NCBI GenBank assembly: GCA_040877875.1 | Contig: JBBDNC010000167.1 | Span: 1 to 13,671, forward strand | Reading direction: 5' to 3' | Source of the DNA: JBBDNC01 sp040877875 | GTDB lineage: Bacteria > Bacteroidota > Rhodothermia > Balneolales > Balneolaceae | DNA length: 13,671 bases | Shown here: piece after piece, positions 1-7,673 of the stretch | How the letters are laid out: every line of letters starts with the position of its first letter | How positions within the stretch are numbered: the first letter of the stretch is position 1 | The notes under the pieces: generated by a model | Databases searched by the model: none | Told to the model about the DNA's origin: nothing | Seen by the model: only the letters and a program-made list of their open reading frames with translations | Program-made: the position numbers and the translations under genes

Positions 1-53
1 AACCTCCCTCTGGCCTTGTCCTTGAACAAAATCCCTGGTTCTGCAAAGCCCTC
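1..53 (-). repeat. Partial copy A of a short dispersed element, cut by the window edge
   Basis: Bases 1-53 are the exact reverse complement of bases 1329-1381 (53 of 53 match). The terminus reads GAGGGCTTTGCAGAACC on the minus strand and ends at base 53; TACCT follows outside it. Only the terminal part is visible, so the far end and any target duplication cannot be judged. It lies about 50 bases upstream of the YihY-family gene, with its conserved terminus facing that gene. Identity to copy B suggests recent spread or recombination. It could be the end of a larger insertion sequence rather than a non-coding element. Confidence 0.85.
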
Positions 54-104
54 TACCTATCAACTAAAAAGAAGTATACAATCTATTTATGGCATAAGAA
101 AAAA

Positions 105-1052
105 ATGGCTCCTATTTTGGAATACATGAATCAAATTTTCAACTGGAATAAATTTAAGGGGTTTTGCAGCCGTACGATTGAACTCGTGTGGGAAAAAGAT
201 GTCTTCTTCAATGCATCGGCAATCTCGTTTAACCTGTTTATCTGTTCAATCCCGTTTGTATTGATACTGACTTCTATTTTAGGGTATATCTTGTCGATCG
301 ATGCAGCATTTGACGAACTGGTTCGATATGGCCGTGAGCTGTTCCCTCAATTCAGTTTTGAGAACCGATCCGGCGACGTGATCGAGGGGGCGGTTACGCT
401 GGAGCGGTTGATCGTGCCGATGGTCAGGGGGAGGCAGATTTTCGGGATTGCAGGATTGATTATTCTCGTTGTATTTGCCCAAAGTCTTTTCCATACCCTG
501 AAGCATGTTTTGTTCAATATCTACGATATCAAAGACCGAAAACATCCACTGATTGAAATCATTTACAACTTTTTTACTTCCGGAATTATAGGAGGCGTGT
601 TTATCATCTTCAGTATCTTCATTTGGACGATCTCTCTCTTCAATACCCAGGAGATCGTTATTCCGTATACAGAGGTCGTGATCGAACTTGAGTGGCTGCC
701 GGAGATGTTCACCAATGTAATTCCGGTGGGCTTCACATTTGTCCTCTTTTATATCATTTACCGGTATATCAGTGAAAAAAGGCTGGGAAGGAAAGTCTCC
801 CTGATCGGCGCTTTATTCTATACACTTTTGTTTGAAATTGCAAGAACAGGAGTCAGCTTCTACCTTGACTATGCACTGCTCTCCTATCGTTATTTATATC
901 AGGGCTATACGATCCTGATTATTCTCGGCCTCTGGGTCTTCTATGCGGCACTGCTTTTTGTCATCTCAACCATCCTGGCCCGGTCTTTTCAGGAAATTTA
1001 TTTACCTGACAAAACTTTGGTCACCAAAAATCCATATACGGATATTTCATAA
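105..1052 (+). CDS. YihY/BrkB-family inner membrane protein
   Basis: This 315-residue protein has the layout of the YihY/virulence factor BrkB family. The N-terminal stretch is amphipathic, with the typical FNASAISFNLFICSIPF region (about residues 35-51). About six hydrophobic segments follow, near residues 42-63, 111-131, 153-177, 206-222, 231-252 and 266-291. The loop around residues 64-110 is probably extracytoplasmic. The length is normal for the family. Its biochemical role is not established; the old name as a ribonuclease is considered wrong, and a transport or envelope role is only suspected. The start is the first in-frame ATG; a second ATG at 126 is possible, and neither has a strong ribosome binding site. 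Its base composition is more AT-rich than the sugar locus. It stands alone and is flanked by inverted copies of the repeat element. Confidence 0.9.
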   Translation: MAPILEYMNQIFNWNKFKGFCSRTIELVWEKDVFFNASAISFNLFICSIPFVLILTSILGYILSIDAAFDELVRYGRELFPQFSFENRSGDVIEGAVTLERLIVPMVRGRQIFGIAGLIILVVFAQSLFHTLKHVLFNIYDIKDRKHPLIEIIYNFFTSGIIGGVFIIFSIFIWTISLFNTQEIVIPYTEVVIELEWLPEMFTNVIPVGFTFVLFYIIYRYISEKRLGRKVSLIGALFYTLLFEIARTGVSFYLDYALLSYRYLYQGYTILIILGLWVFYAALLFVISTILARSFQEIYLPDKTLVTKNPYTDIS

Positions 1053-1486
1053 ACAGTTCTCCGCCGGCGAAAGTTAGCCAGTTAGAAATGGAGCCGATTT
1101 TGGAGTCAAATGTCAAACTTTCGAATACACAGACGAAAAATTGTTAACTGCTTGAACTGTCTCAGTGAAACAGTGTATCGCTGGTATAAAGTTGAGGAGA
1201 CGATACTAAAGTGTAAATTTAGTAAAATCGGATCCCCCGATTTATAACGACCATTCGAAATGTTGGTCACCTTCTGACACACTTGCCCCGTACCTCCTGG
1301 CGTTTTTATTGAGTAAAAATCACTACAAGAGGGCTTTGCAGAACCAGGGATTTTGTTCAAGGACAAGGCCAGAGGGAGGTTGAAACCGCAGCATATAGTC
1401 CATATGTGAGGATTTCAACCGATCGATAACGCAGGCATTGGGCAAAAAACCGGTTGTGCAAAGGCCTCTACAAGAAGTAGAACATT
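1053..1486. other. Gene-free stretch containing repeat copy B
   Basis: No credible gene lies in these 434 bases. Bases 1329-1468 are the mobile-element-like repeat described separately. Bases 1225-1243 can form a hairpin with 7-bp arms (AAATCGG/CCGATTT) and a 5-base loop, but it lacks a T-tract and lies about 170 bases past the upstream gene, so I do not call it a terminator. A REP-like half site (TCCGCCGGCGA) sits just after the upstream stop codon. Short open frames on both strands here have no recognisable protein features. Confidence 0.6.
1324..1473 (+). mobile_element. MITE-like element, copy B, with terminal inverted repeats and target duplication
   Basis: The element itself is 1329-1468 (140 bp). 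Its left end is GAGGGCTTTGCAGAACC and the reverse complement of its right end is GAGGCCTTTGCACAACC, a 15 of 17 match. It is flanked directly by TACAA at 1324-1328 and 1469-1473, a 5-bp target duplication. It encodes no transposase, so it would have to be moved in trans or be a decayed remnant. The GAGGCYTTTGCA type of terminus reminds me of IS5/IS1182-like ends, but I cannot confirm a family. The right end stops 13 bases before the start codon of the glycosylase gene, so the insertion must have replaced or rearranged that gene's upstream region. Confidence 0.8.
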
Positions 1487-2080
1487 ATGAAACTGGAAAA
1501 GGATTTTTATGAACGCCCCGATGTCGTTCAAATCAGCCGTGACCTGATTGGCAAAATTCTTTGCACCCGAATGGAAGGTCGCTTTACATCGGCCATGATC
1601 ACGGAAACCGAAGCGTACTGTGGCCGGAATGACCGGGCCTGTCATGCAAATGACGAACTACGGACTGCCAGAACGGAAGTCATGTACGGGCCGGGGGGAG
1701 TCGCCTACGTCTATCTGTGCTATGGAATTCATCACCTGTTCAATGTTGTCACCAACCGGAAGGGGCTGGCTGATGCCGTGCTCATCCGGGCTGTGAAACC
1801 TGTTGAGGGAAACGGGATTATACTTGATCGAAGAGGCAGGGATACGATTACACCCCAAATCAGTAATGGACCCGGGAAACTATCGCAGGCTCTCGGAATT
1901 CAAACTTTACATAGCGGCACCCCGTTAAGGGGAAAGCTCATCTGGATCGAAGACCGGCAGGTTCACATTTCTGCAAATCAAATCGGATCAGGCCCGAGAA
2001 TCGGGATCGAATATGCCGGCGACCACGCTAAACGACCTTGGCGTTTTTACCTCAAAAATTCGAAATGGGTCAGCCGCTGA
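1487..2080 (+). CDS. DNA-3-methyladenine glycosylase (AAG/MPG family)
   Basis: A monofunctional base-excision repair glycosylase that removes alkylated and deaminated purines such as 3-methyladenine and hypoxanthine, leaving an abasic site; cytoplasmic. The 197-residue length is normal for the bacterial family. Aligned by eye with human AAG, the key residues are in register: the catalytic Glu of TETEAY is Glu42 (human Glu125), the intercalating Tyr is Tyr44 (Tyr127), and the substrate-pocket residues are His53 (His136), Tyr76 (Tyr159) and Asn86 (Asn169). The spacing between them is identical. The GPGKL motif (residues 128-132) is also present. The ATG at 1487 is the only reasonable start and has no clear ribosome binding site. 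The gene begins 18 bases after the end of repeat copy B, so its promoter must lie in or beyond the repeat. It forms no operon with its neighbours. Confidence 0.96.
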   Translation: MKLEKDFYERPDVVQISRDLIGKILCTRMEGRFTSAMITETEAYCGRNDRACHANDELRTARTEVMYGPGGVAYVYLCYGIHHLFNVVTNRKGLADAVLIRAVKPVEGNGIILDRRGRDTITPQISNGPGKLSQALGIQTLHSGTPLRGKLIWIEDRQVHISANQIGSGPRIGIEYAGDHAKRPWRFYLKNSKWVSR

Positions 2081-2256
2081 AATACGGGCTCCGTAAAACG
2101 AGGTGGCGGACAAACCAAAATTTATTTTTTTAGCAATCTATATTATGCAAACCCCATTCACTTTCCTTACTTTTAGATAATGAAATGTTATATTTCAAAA
2201 AGTCAGATAGCGATAACTGATTAAATAAAAACTTCAAGTATCAGAAAAGGTTCTAT

Positions 2257-2814
2257 ATGAACAAGAAGCGATTTTTTATCATCACCGGCTTCATCGTATT
2301 AGCAGCTTTGTCCCGTATTTTGCCCCACCCATACAATTTTACTCCGCTCGGGGCCATCGCTCTGTTCGGGGCTGCCTATTTTACTGATAAAAAATGGGCG
2401 ATTCTGATCCCCCTGCTTGCTATGTGGATCAGTGATCTGCTTCTGAATAATTTCTTTTATTCCTCTTTCTATGAAGGCCTGACCCTATTCACTTCGGCCA
2501 TGTTCTGGGTATACGGAAGCCTGATGATCATTGCACTCCTCGGTATGAAGTTTTTGAAAAAAGTAACCGTCCCGAGAGTTCTCGGAGGAGCTTTATCCGC
2601 TTCTGTCATCTTTTTTATCGTCTCCAATTTCGGCACCTGGATTGCCAGTCCGATGTACCCGTTAACGGTCGAGGGACTCATTGCCTGCTATACAGCAGCG
2701 ATTCCATTTTTTCATAATACCCTGGCCGGTGACCTGATCTACTGTACCACTTTGTTCGGAGCGTTTGAATATGCCAGGTATCGATTCCCGGCCCTCAACC
2801 GGGTACCGGCCTGA
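2257..2814 (+). CDS. DUF6580-family multi-pass membrane protein
   Basis: This 185-residue, very hydrophobic protein has the recurring features of DUF6580 putative transport proteins. An N-terminal helix is followed by SRILPHPYNFTPLGAIALFG (about residues 19-38), then a PLLAMWISDLLLN segment (about 53-65). The C-terminal part carries SNFGTWIASPMYPLT (about 123-137), GLIACYTAAIPFFHN (140-154) and a GDLIYCTTLFGAFEY helix. I count about five membrane segments. The function is not established; the fold resembles small substrate-binding membrane components, so uptake of a small nutrient is possible but inferred. The start at ATG 2257 has AAGG about six bases upstream. It stands alone and converges with the GH31 gene. 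I see no cobalamin-riboswitch-like motif in the 176 bases upstream. Confidence 0.85.
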   Translation: MNKKRFFIITGFIVLAALSRILPHPYNFTPLGAIALFGAAYFTDKKWAILIPLLAMWISDLLLNNFFYSSFYEGLTLFTSAMFWVYGSLMIIALLGMKFLKKVTVPRVLGGALSASVIFFIVSNFGTWIASPMYPLTVEGLIACYTAAIPFFHNTLAGDLIYCTTLFGAFEYARYRFPALNRVPA

Positions 2815-2959
2815 ATTGTGCCTTACATTTTTGAGGGGAGTGACTTTTAAATCGAGTTCAATCACCCGTACAAGTTCCCGGCCTTGGCTGACCGAATACT
2901 TCTTAAATCGAAAAAATGATGTTTTTTAGGGAATTTTCCTTACCTGCCTGCTCACAGGA

Positions 2960-5113
2960 TTAGTCAGTCATATACGTCCAGGTTATTTCTCCAACGCTAT
3001 CGGGCTTTCCCGGTTGGGGAGGTGAAACCGATCCTTCAAATTTACCGGCTTCATTTTTCCCAACTTTTATCTCTCTGAATTGATACTCGCCATTTTCATA
3101 ATCATAGGTTACTCCATCATCGTCATATAACTCAAAAAGTCCCGCTTTCTCTCCATAATGACGCACTTCAATTTCCACCTTTTCTTCCGGCCCGGGCGCA
3201 TGGTTTAATGCAGGCATCATCGGAATAATTCCCCCGTCCTTCACATAGACCGGAATTTTGTCCAGGCCAGGAGTCACTGTAATCACTTCTCCATTCCCTG
3301 CATATTCCCCCGTATAAAAATCGTACCAATTATTACCTGCAGGTAAAATCACCTTTCGGCTCTCTTCCCCTTCAAACATCGGAGCAACAAGCAAATATTC
3401 CCCAGCCATATACTGATCTGTAATTTCCCTTCTTATCGCTTCTTCATAGGGATTCTCTTCCAAATCTGTTTCAGGCCCTTCCATCACACTAACTGAAGTG
3501 AAACCTTGTTCCAAATTCATAGCCCGGAAGGGTGGAATCCCCTCAAAATGATATCTGGCATATTCACTGTAAAAATAAGGCATGAGCCTCATTCGTAACC
3601 TAAACATCTCCCGGACCTCTTCTTCTACTTCGGGGAAGGACCAGGGTTTTGTGCCGCTCGACCAGGCATTGATCATTGCCATCGGGGAAAAAACGACCGA
3701 CTGTACCCGTCTCAACCACTCCTCACCACTCTCAGAAGCCCGCACTTCGGGAGTCCAGAGAACTCCGGCAAAACTGCTATTGATCAATGCCGTTATGAAA
3801 TTTCTGTGATTATAATAGTCATTGTAAATCACGAAAGGGAAAGAAGTGCCCCCGGCGTTTGAAGCCCGCACCAGCCCGAACGTACGTCGGTTACGTTCTT
3901 TAAACATCTCTTCACTGTACCGTTGTACAAGTAACCCGTAGGTCTGCCGCATCTGCTCAGCCGTCTTCCCGGAAGGAAATGTGGCAACATCCGGCCAGAT
4001 CCAGTGATCATATCCATCTACTTCGTCAACTTTGTAACCACTGACACCTATGTCTACCTGATCCTTTTCCAACTGTGAAAAAAATATTTCTCTCGCCTCA
4101 CGGATATTGAAATCCGGGACCCATCCTGCCCAAACCGTGTGGGATGCCGAATAAGGTTCAATTGAGTTTGCTATAGAAGCTTCCGGTGACACATACGGAT
4201 TTATCCACAGATTCAGCCGAATACCCTCGTCCAGCATTTCCCGGACAAATTCCTTCGGATTCGGAAATCGGGATGGATCCCATTCAAACGTTCCGGGATA
4301 GGATTTGCTCTGCCAACCCGGTTCCAATCCTATAAAATCGAGTGGAAACCCCCTTTCTTCGAATTCCCTGACTTCCTTTCTAACATCCTCGGCATTAAAC
4401 AAACGATGAACACGCTGGGTAAATCCCAAACCCCATCTGGGAGGCAGTGGCCCCCCTCCACTGAATAAATTAAACCGGCGAACAGCATCCAGAGGTTTGG
4501 AACCACCAAAAATATAAATTTCAGTCCCTTCAGCCGGCACCCCTATTTCTACAGCATCGGAATAGGGCCTTGAAGTCCAGTCCGGATCGGTATTTCTGTC
4601 TCTTGCAACCGGTGGATCGTCACTATCTTTTCGAACAGCCGTACCTGCATACACTTTGATATAACGGGCAGTATTTATAAAAATCCCATAGCCATGGGAA
4701 GAAACGTAAAAGGGTGTCGGGGCATGAGTTCTGCCGTTATCTTTCCCTCCATAATGATCCACATGTAACTGCAGAACTCTTCCTCTTTGATGGACCGTTT
4801 TAAAATTAAGGCCAAAACCATAGATTTCCTCTTTTCTCTGCAATGGAAACCGTAAAAACGTTTCACCATCGATAACCCGGGCTGAAATATCCTCCCTGGA
4901 TAGCGGGAAATCAACTTCCCCCATTTCGGCCAAGGCATCTGTTCGGGGTTGTGCTCCCGAGGCCTTTAAAAGGTCATAGGCTTCGGGAGACCCTGCTTCT
5001 GCTTTCCAGATACCCGGCTCGATCAGCTCCCAGGTCAAGACCTGTGCTTTCAAAAAAGAACTCTGGAATAATAAAATGACTGCGCAGAAAAAAAAGACTT
5101 TAATAAAATCCAT
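2960..5113 (-). CDS. Secreted glycoside hydrolase family 31 enzyme (alpha-glycosidase)
   Basis: This 717-residue enzyme begins with a signal peptide (MDFIKVFFFCAVILLF, cleavage probably after the KAQ near residue 24), so it acts in the periplasm or outside. A beta-sandwich N-domain (about 25-225) has IYGFGLNF (97-104), as in GH31. The TIM barrel starts near PPRWGLGFTQR (224-234) and includes FIGLEPGW (260-267) and RLNLWINPY (299-307). YKVDE (360-364) places the probable nucleophile at Asp363. RASNAGG (416-422) is followed by YND, placing a likely acid/base at Asp432. The C-terminal beta domains include FELYDDDGVTYDYENGEY (660-677), typical of GH31 tails. GH31 retaining enzymes hydrolyse alpha-glucosides, alpha-xylosides or related sugars; which applies here cannot be told. 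It is the last gene of the locus, 15 bases after the LacI gene, and has no clear ribosome binding site. Confidence 0.93.
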   Translation of the reverse strand: MDFIKVFFFCAVILLFQSSFLKAQVLTWELIEPGIWKAEAGSPEAYDLLKASGAQPRTDALAEMGEVDFPLSREDISARVIDGETFLRFPLQRKEEIYGFGLNFKTVHQRGRVLQLHVDHYGGKDNGRTHAPTPFYVSSHGYGIFINTARYIKVYAGTAVRKDSDDPPVARDRNTDPDWTSRPYSDAVEIGVPAEGTEIYIFGGSKPLDAVRRFNLFSGGGPLPPRWGLGFTQRVHRLFNAEDVRKEVREFEERGFPLDFIGLEPGWQSKSYPGTFEWDPSRFPNPKEFVREMLDEGIRLNLWINPYVSPEASIANSIEPYSASHTVWAGWVPDFNIREAREIFFSQLEKDQVDIGVSGYKVDEVDGYDHWIWPDVATFPSGKTAEQMRQTYGLLVQRYSEEMFKERNRRTFGLVRASNAGGTSFPFVIYNDYYNHRNFITALINSSFAGVLWTPEVRASESGEEWLRRVQSVVFSPMAMINAWSSGTKPWSFPEVEEEVREMFRLRMRLMPYFYSEYARYHFEGIPPFRAMNLEQGFTSVSVMEGPETDLEENPYEEAIRREITDQYMAGEYLLVAPMFEGEESRKVILPAGNNWYDFYTGEYAGNGEVITVTPGLDKIPVYVKDGGIIPMMPALNHAPGPEEKVEIEVRHYGEKAGLFELYDDDGVTYDYENGEYQFREIKVGKNEAGKFEGSVSPPQPGKPDSVGEITWTYMTD

Positions 5114-5128
5114 AATACCGGAAGGGAT

Positions 5129-6124
5129 CTAACTCTTGATTGTGCTTGCCGGAAGTTCAATCAACTTGGGTTCAACTTCATCCTCTTCTGACTCCATTTC
5201 CAACAGAAGCTGTTCGATGGCCCTCTTTCCAAGCTCAACTGTCGGTTGGTCGATACAAATAAACGGAGTGACGAGAGACCATATAAACTCGTTTCCTCCG
5301 AAAGTCAGGATCTTGATTTCTTTAGGATCAATCCCGTTTTCGATCATATACCGCAGTGCTCCAAGTCCTACGGGGTAGGTAACGGCAAACAGCGCTTCGG
5401 GTAAATCCCTCTGTTCAAGAAGTTTTTTAAACCCTTCATACCCGTCTTCTTCTCCGAATCCCCCCTCTACCACAGAAGATTCCGGGATTTTCAGCCCGGC
5501 TTCCTTCATGGCCTCCTCATACCCCCGCTTCCGGTCTCTTCCGATTAACACCGATGAAAAACCGGATAAGTGTGCGATATCTCTGTAGCCCAGATCAATC
5601 ATCTCCCGGACACCTGACTTGGCCCCTTCACGGTCGGCAACCTTGATATAACTGTAGCCCGCCTCCATAAAACCCCGGTCGAAAAAAACGAGATGGATTC
5701 CCATCTCTTTTACCTGGTCAAATATTTCGGCATTTTTTGTATGCTCGGAAATCGAGACGAGTAGTCCGTCCACACGCATCTCCATCATCGATTCGATATG
5801 CTGACGTTCCAGATCTTCGTTCTCCATCGAAATACCGAGTATCACCTTGTATCCTTTTTCCTGGGCTCTTTTGTAAATCCCCTCCATGACCAGTGAGAAA
5901 AAGGAGTGGGCAATTTTCGGGATAATCACGCCGATGGTCCGCGTCTTCTTTGACGTGAGGGACCTCGCCTGAAGATTTGGCCGATATCCCATCTTTTTTG
6001 CCATCTTTTTAACCTTTTTACGGGTCTCGACGGAAATATCCGGGTGATCTCGTAACGCTTTGGAAATGCTGACTTTGGTAAGACTTAACCTGTTTGCAAT
6101 GTCTTCTAATCTTACATTTTTCAT
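5129..6124 (-). CDS. LacI-family sugar-responsive transcriptional regulator
   Basis: This 331-residue protein has a normal LacI-family layout. A helix-turn-helix lies at residues 4-24 (RLEDIANRLSLTKVSISKAL). The hinge helix NLQARSL at 50-56 has the minor-groove leucine at position 56. A periplasmic-binding-protein-like effector domain follows, from TRTIGVIIPKIAHSFFSLVM (61-80) to near residue 310. It should bind a palindromic operator with a central CG and respond to a sugar or sugar derivative. The start codon is 6 bases after the stop of the upstream oxidoreductase gene, and the GH31 gene follows after 15 bases, so it is cotranscribed and probably regulates its own operon. The best candidate operator in the window is the palindrome at 10355-10368. 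Whether it is repressor or activator cannot be seen. Confidence 0.96.
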   Translation of the reverse strand: MKNVRLEDIANRLSLTKVSISKALRDHPDISVETRKKVKKMAKKMGYRPNLQARSLTSKKTRTIGVIIPKIAHSFFSLVMEGIYKRAQEKGYKVILGISMENEDLERQHIESMMEMRVDGLLVSISEHTKNAEIFDQVKEMGIHLVFFDRGFMEAGYSYIKVADREGAKSGVREMIDLGYRDIAHLSGFSSVLIGRDRKRGYEEAMKEAGLKIPESSVVEGGFGEEDGYEGFKKLLEQRDLPEALFAVTYPVGLGALRYMIENGIDPKEIKILTFGGNEFIWSLVTPFICIDQPTVELGKRAIEQLLLEMESEEDEVEPKLIELPASTIKS

Positions 6125-6130
6125 GTTAAA

Positions 6131-7456
6131 TTAAATACGGGGCTCCCACCCTGGTTCATAGTTGCGCCTCCACATACTCATCGCCTCGGAATCCCCGATG
6201 ATCCGTCCGCTGCGGGGATTGATATTCAGAGAACGCCTCATTTTCTGTGAAATATTTCCCAGATGAAGGGAAAGTACACTTTTTTGTCCCTCGCTAATCG
6301 GAGAATTCAGTTCTTCCCCCTCACGTATTGCCTTCGCAAAATTATGCATATGCAGGTCGGTCAGCCCCCCTCCGCCTACCGTGTCGAGCGGGTCGATCTG
6401 CTCATCGCGCATCACACTCTTGATCTGCTCGTTATCCATGTTATAAACCTGGTAGCCGCTCCGGTCTATCATCATTGAGCCTTCCGTACCATGAATCAAC
6501 GACCCCCTTCCTTTGCCCCAAAACCTGTATCCATTGGTACTGCGTCCTTCCCAATTGATCGATTTGCCTTCGGGAAATTCAAACATGACATTTTGGGTAT
6601 CATAGAATTGCCAGTCGTCCTCATAATGGTAGCGGCCGCCACTGGAGGTGATCCGGTTCGGATACTCCACGCCCAAAGCCCACCGGCACACATCGTATTC
6701 ATGCGTTCCGTTATTTAACAACTCCCCGGTGCCCCACCTCCAAAACCAGTGCCAGTTATAGTGGATCACATTATCCCGGTAGGGCGTACGCGGGGCAGGG
6801 CCCTGCCAGAGATCATAGTCCAGCCAATCCGGTACCGGCGCAATGGCTCCGTGGCCGATCGGGCCCCGGGAATTGGCATAAAATGCCTTCGCATAATAAA
6901 CCTCTCCGATCAACCCGTCCCGGATATCCTGAATGGCTTGTTGCGACTCCGGCGAAGAGCGCTGCTGGTTGCCCATCTGTACGACTTTGCCATAGCGGTT
7001 CTGAGCCTGAACAATCAATTGGGATTCAAACGGATTCTGGCTTCCCGGTTTTTCAACATAGACATGTTTGCCCGCTTTTAAAGCCATAATTGCCGCCGGA
7101 GTATGCCAGTGGTCAGGCGCTGCAATGGAGAGCGCGTCAATATCGGGATCCTCCAGAGCCTTCCGAAAGTCCGTTCCATAGGACGGTTTCCGGCCCTGAA
7201 TCTCTTCGACCGTCGCACAAATCTCGGGAAGCGGACGCTCATCCACATCAAAAATGGATTTGACCTCTGTCCCCTCAACCGCGGCAAACGACCGGGCATG
7301 GGCGCCCGCCCGGCCTCGTCCTCCCATAATAGCCACCACAACTTTCTCATTGGGGGAGCTCGCGCCACGTGACAGCGTAACGGGCCCCGTAAGACCCAGA
7401 GCTGCCCCTGTTAAAGCAGATCGTTTAATAAATGTACGACGATTCATCTTACCCAT
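6131..7456 (-). CDS. Tat-exported Gfo/Idh/MocA-family oxidoreductase (first type)
   Basis: This 441-residue dehydrogenase-fold protein opens with a twin-arginine leader: NRRTFIKRSALTGAALGLTG (residues 5-24). It should be folded with its nicotinamide cofactor and then exported to the periplasm. The Rossmann fold starts at VVVAIMGGRGRAG (39-51). SIAAPDHWHTPAAI (110-123) and YVEKPG (133-138, with the family EKP lysine) follow. LLNNGTHEYD (246-255) holds the His/Asp pair expected at the active site. The C-terminus MWRRNYEPGWEPR (428-440) is typical of the large Tat-type subgroup. Substrate unknown; some relatives oxidise glycosides at C3. The start is well supported: AGGAG lies six bases upstream of the ATG at 7456. 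It has its own promoter-like sequence (7503-7531) and leads the unit with the LacI and GH31 genes. Confidence 0.93.
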   Translation of the reverse strand: MGKMNRRTFIKRSALTGAALGLTGPVTLSRGASSPNEKVVVAIMGGRGRAGAHARSFAAVEGTEVKSIFDVDERPLPEICATVEEIQGRKPSYGTDFRKALEDPDIDALSIAAPDHWHTPAAIMALKAGKHVYVEKPGSQNPFESQLIVQAQNRYGKVVQMGNQQRSSPESQQAIQDIRDGLIGEVYYAKAFYANSRGPIGHGAIAPVPDWLDYDLWQGPAPRTPYRDNVIHYNWHWFWRWGTGELLNNGTHEYDVCRWALGVEYPNRITSSGGRYHYEDDWQFYDTQNVMFEFPEGKSINWEGRSTNGYRFWGKGRGSLIHGTEGSMMIDRSGYQVYNMDNEQIKSVMRDEQIDPLDTVGGGGLTDLHMHNFAKAIREGEELNSPISEGQKSVLSLHLGNISQKMRRSLNINPRSGRIIGDSEAMSMWRRNYEPGWEPRI

Positions 7457-7487
7457 GATTCTCCTTTTATTTAGTTAGAAACCATCA

Positions 7488-7531
7488 GATTAAATTTTAA
7501 TCATTATATACAAGTTAAGAGACCCCGTCAA
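7488..7531 (-). promoter_or_regulatory. Sigma-70-like promoter with a palindrome over the likely start point
   Basis: Read on the minus strand, TTGACG (7526-7531) is followed after exactly 17 bases by TATAAT (7503-7508). Immediately downstream, GATTAAA and TTTAATC (7488-7494 and 7496-7502) form a 7-bp inverted repeat around one base, covering the expected transcription start near 7496. This would give a leader of about 40 bases before the ATG at 7456, which has a good ribosome binding site. The palindrome is AT-only in its centre, so it does not look like a LacI-family site; it may bind another regulator or be chance. The near-consensus hexamers are unlike the classic Bacteroidetes promoter. 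Confidence 0.7.
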
Positions 7532-7614
7532 GGTTTTACACAGGAATCCCCTCCCCTCAGTGGAAAGGAATTCCATCCATTGCATTCACAAGACTTCAAA
7601 CCCGTTAAAAAAAA

Positions 7615-7652
7615 GAGAGTCACAACGTCGATCCCCCGAGGAATCAACGTTG
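7615..7652 (-). terminator. Possible intrinsic terminator after the Cys-cluster oxidoreductase gene
   Basis: On the minus strand CAACGT (7647-7652, read in reverse complement) pairs with ACGTTG (7623-7628). A short inner TCG/CGA pairing is also possible. The arms are followed, about eight bases later, by a run of eight T (complement of the A-run at about 7607-7614). It sits 20-50 bases past the stop codon at 7674 and before the promoter at 7531, so it is in the right place. The gap before the T-run and the long loop make it less than ideal. Confidence 0.45.
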
Positions 7653-7673
7653 CCTGCTCCGGTTAATGATCAA

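Noticed and set aside
1106..1366. 86-residue open frame on the minus strand
   Set aside because: It runs through repeat copy B and has no recognisable protein features.
2083..2095. TACGG-GCT-CCGTA hairpin just after the glycosylase stop codon
   Set aside because: The stem is short and no T-run follows directly, so it is not a convincing terminator.
2081..2256. Possible cobalamin riboswitch upstream of the DUF6580 gene
   Set aside because: I looked for B12-box-like and paired elements and found none; the region is short and AT-rich.
2911..2927. AAAAAA-TGATG-TTTTTT hairpin between the convergent DUF6580 and GH31 genes
   Set aside because: The stem has only A-T pairs and is unlikely to be stable enough for a terminator.
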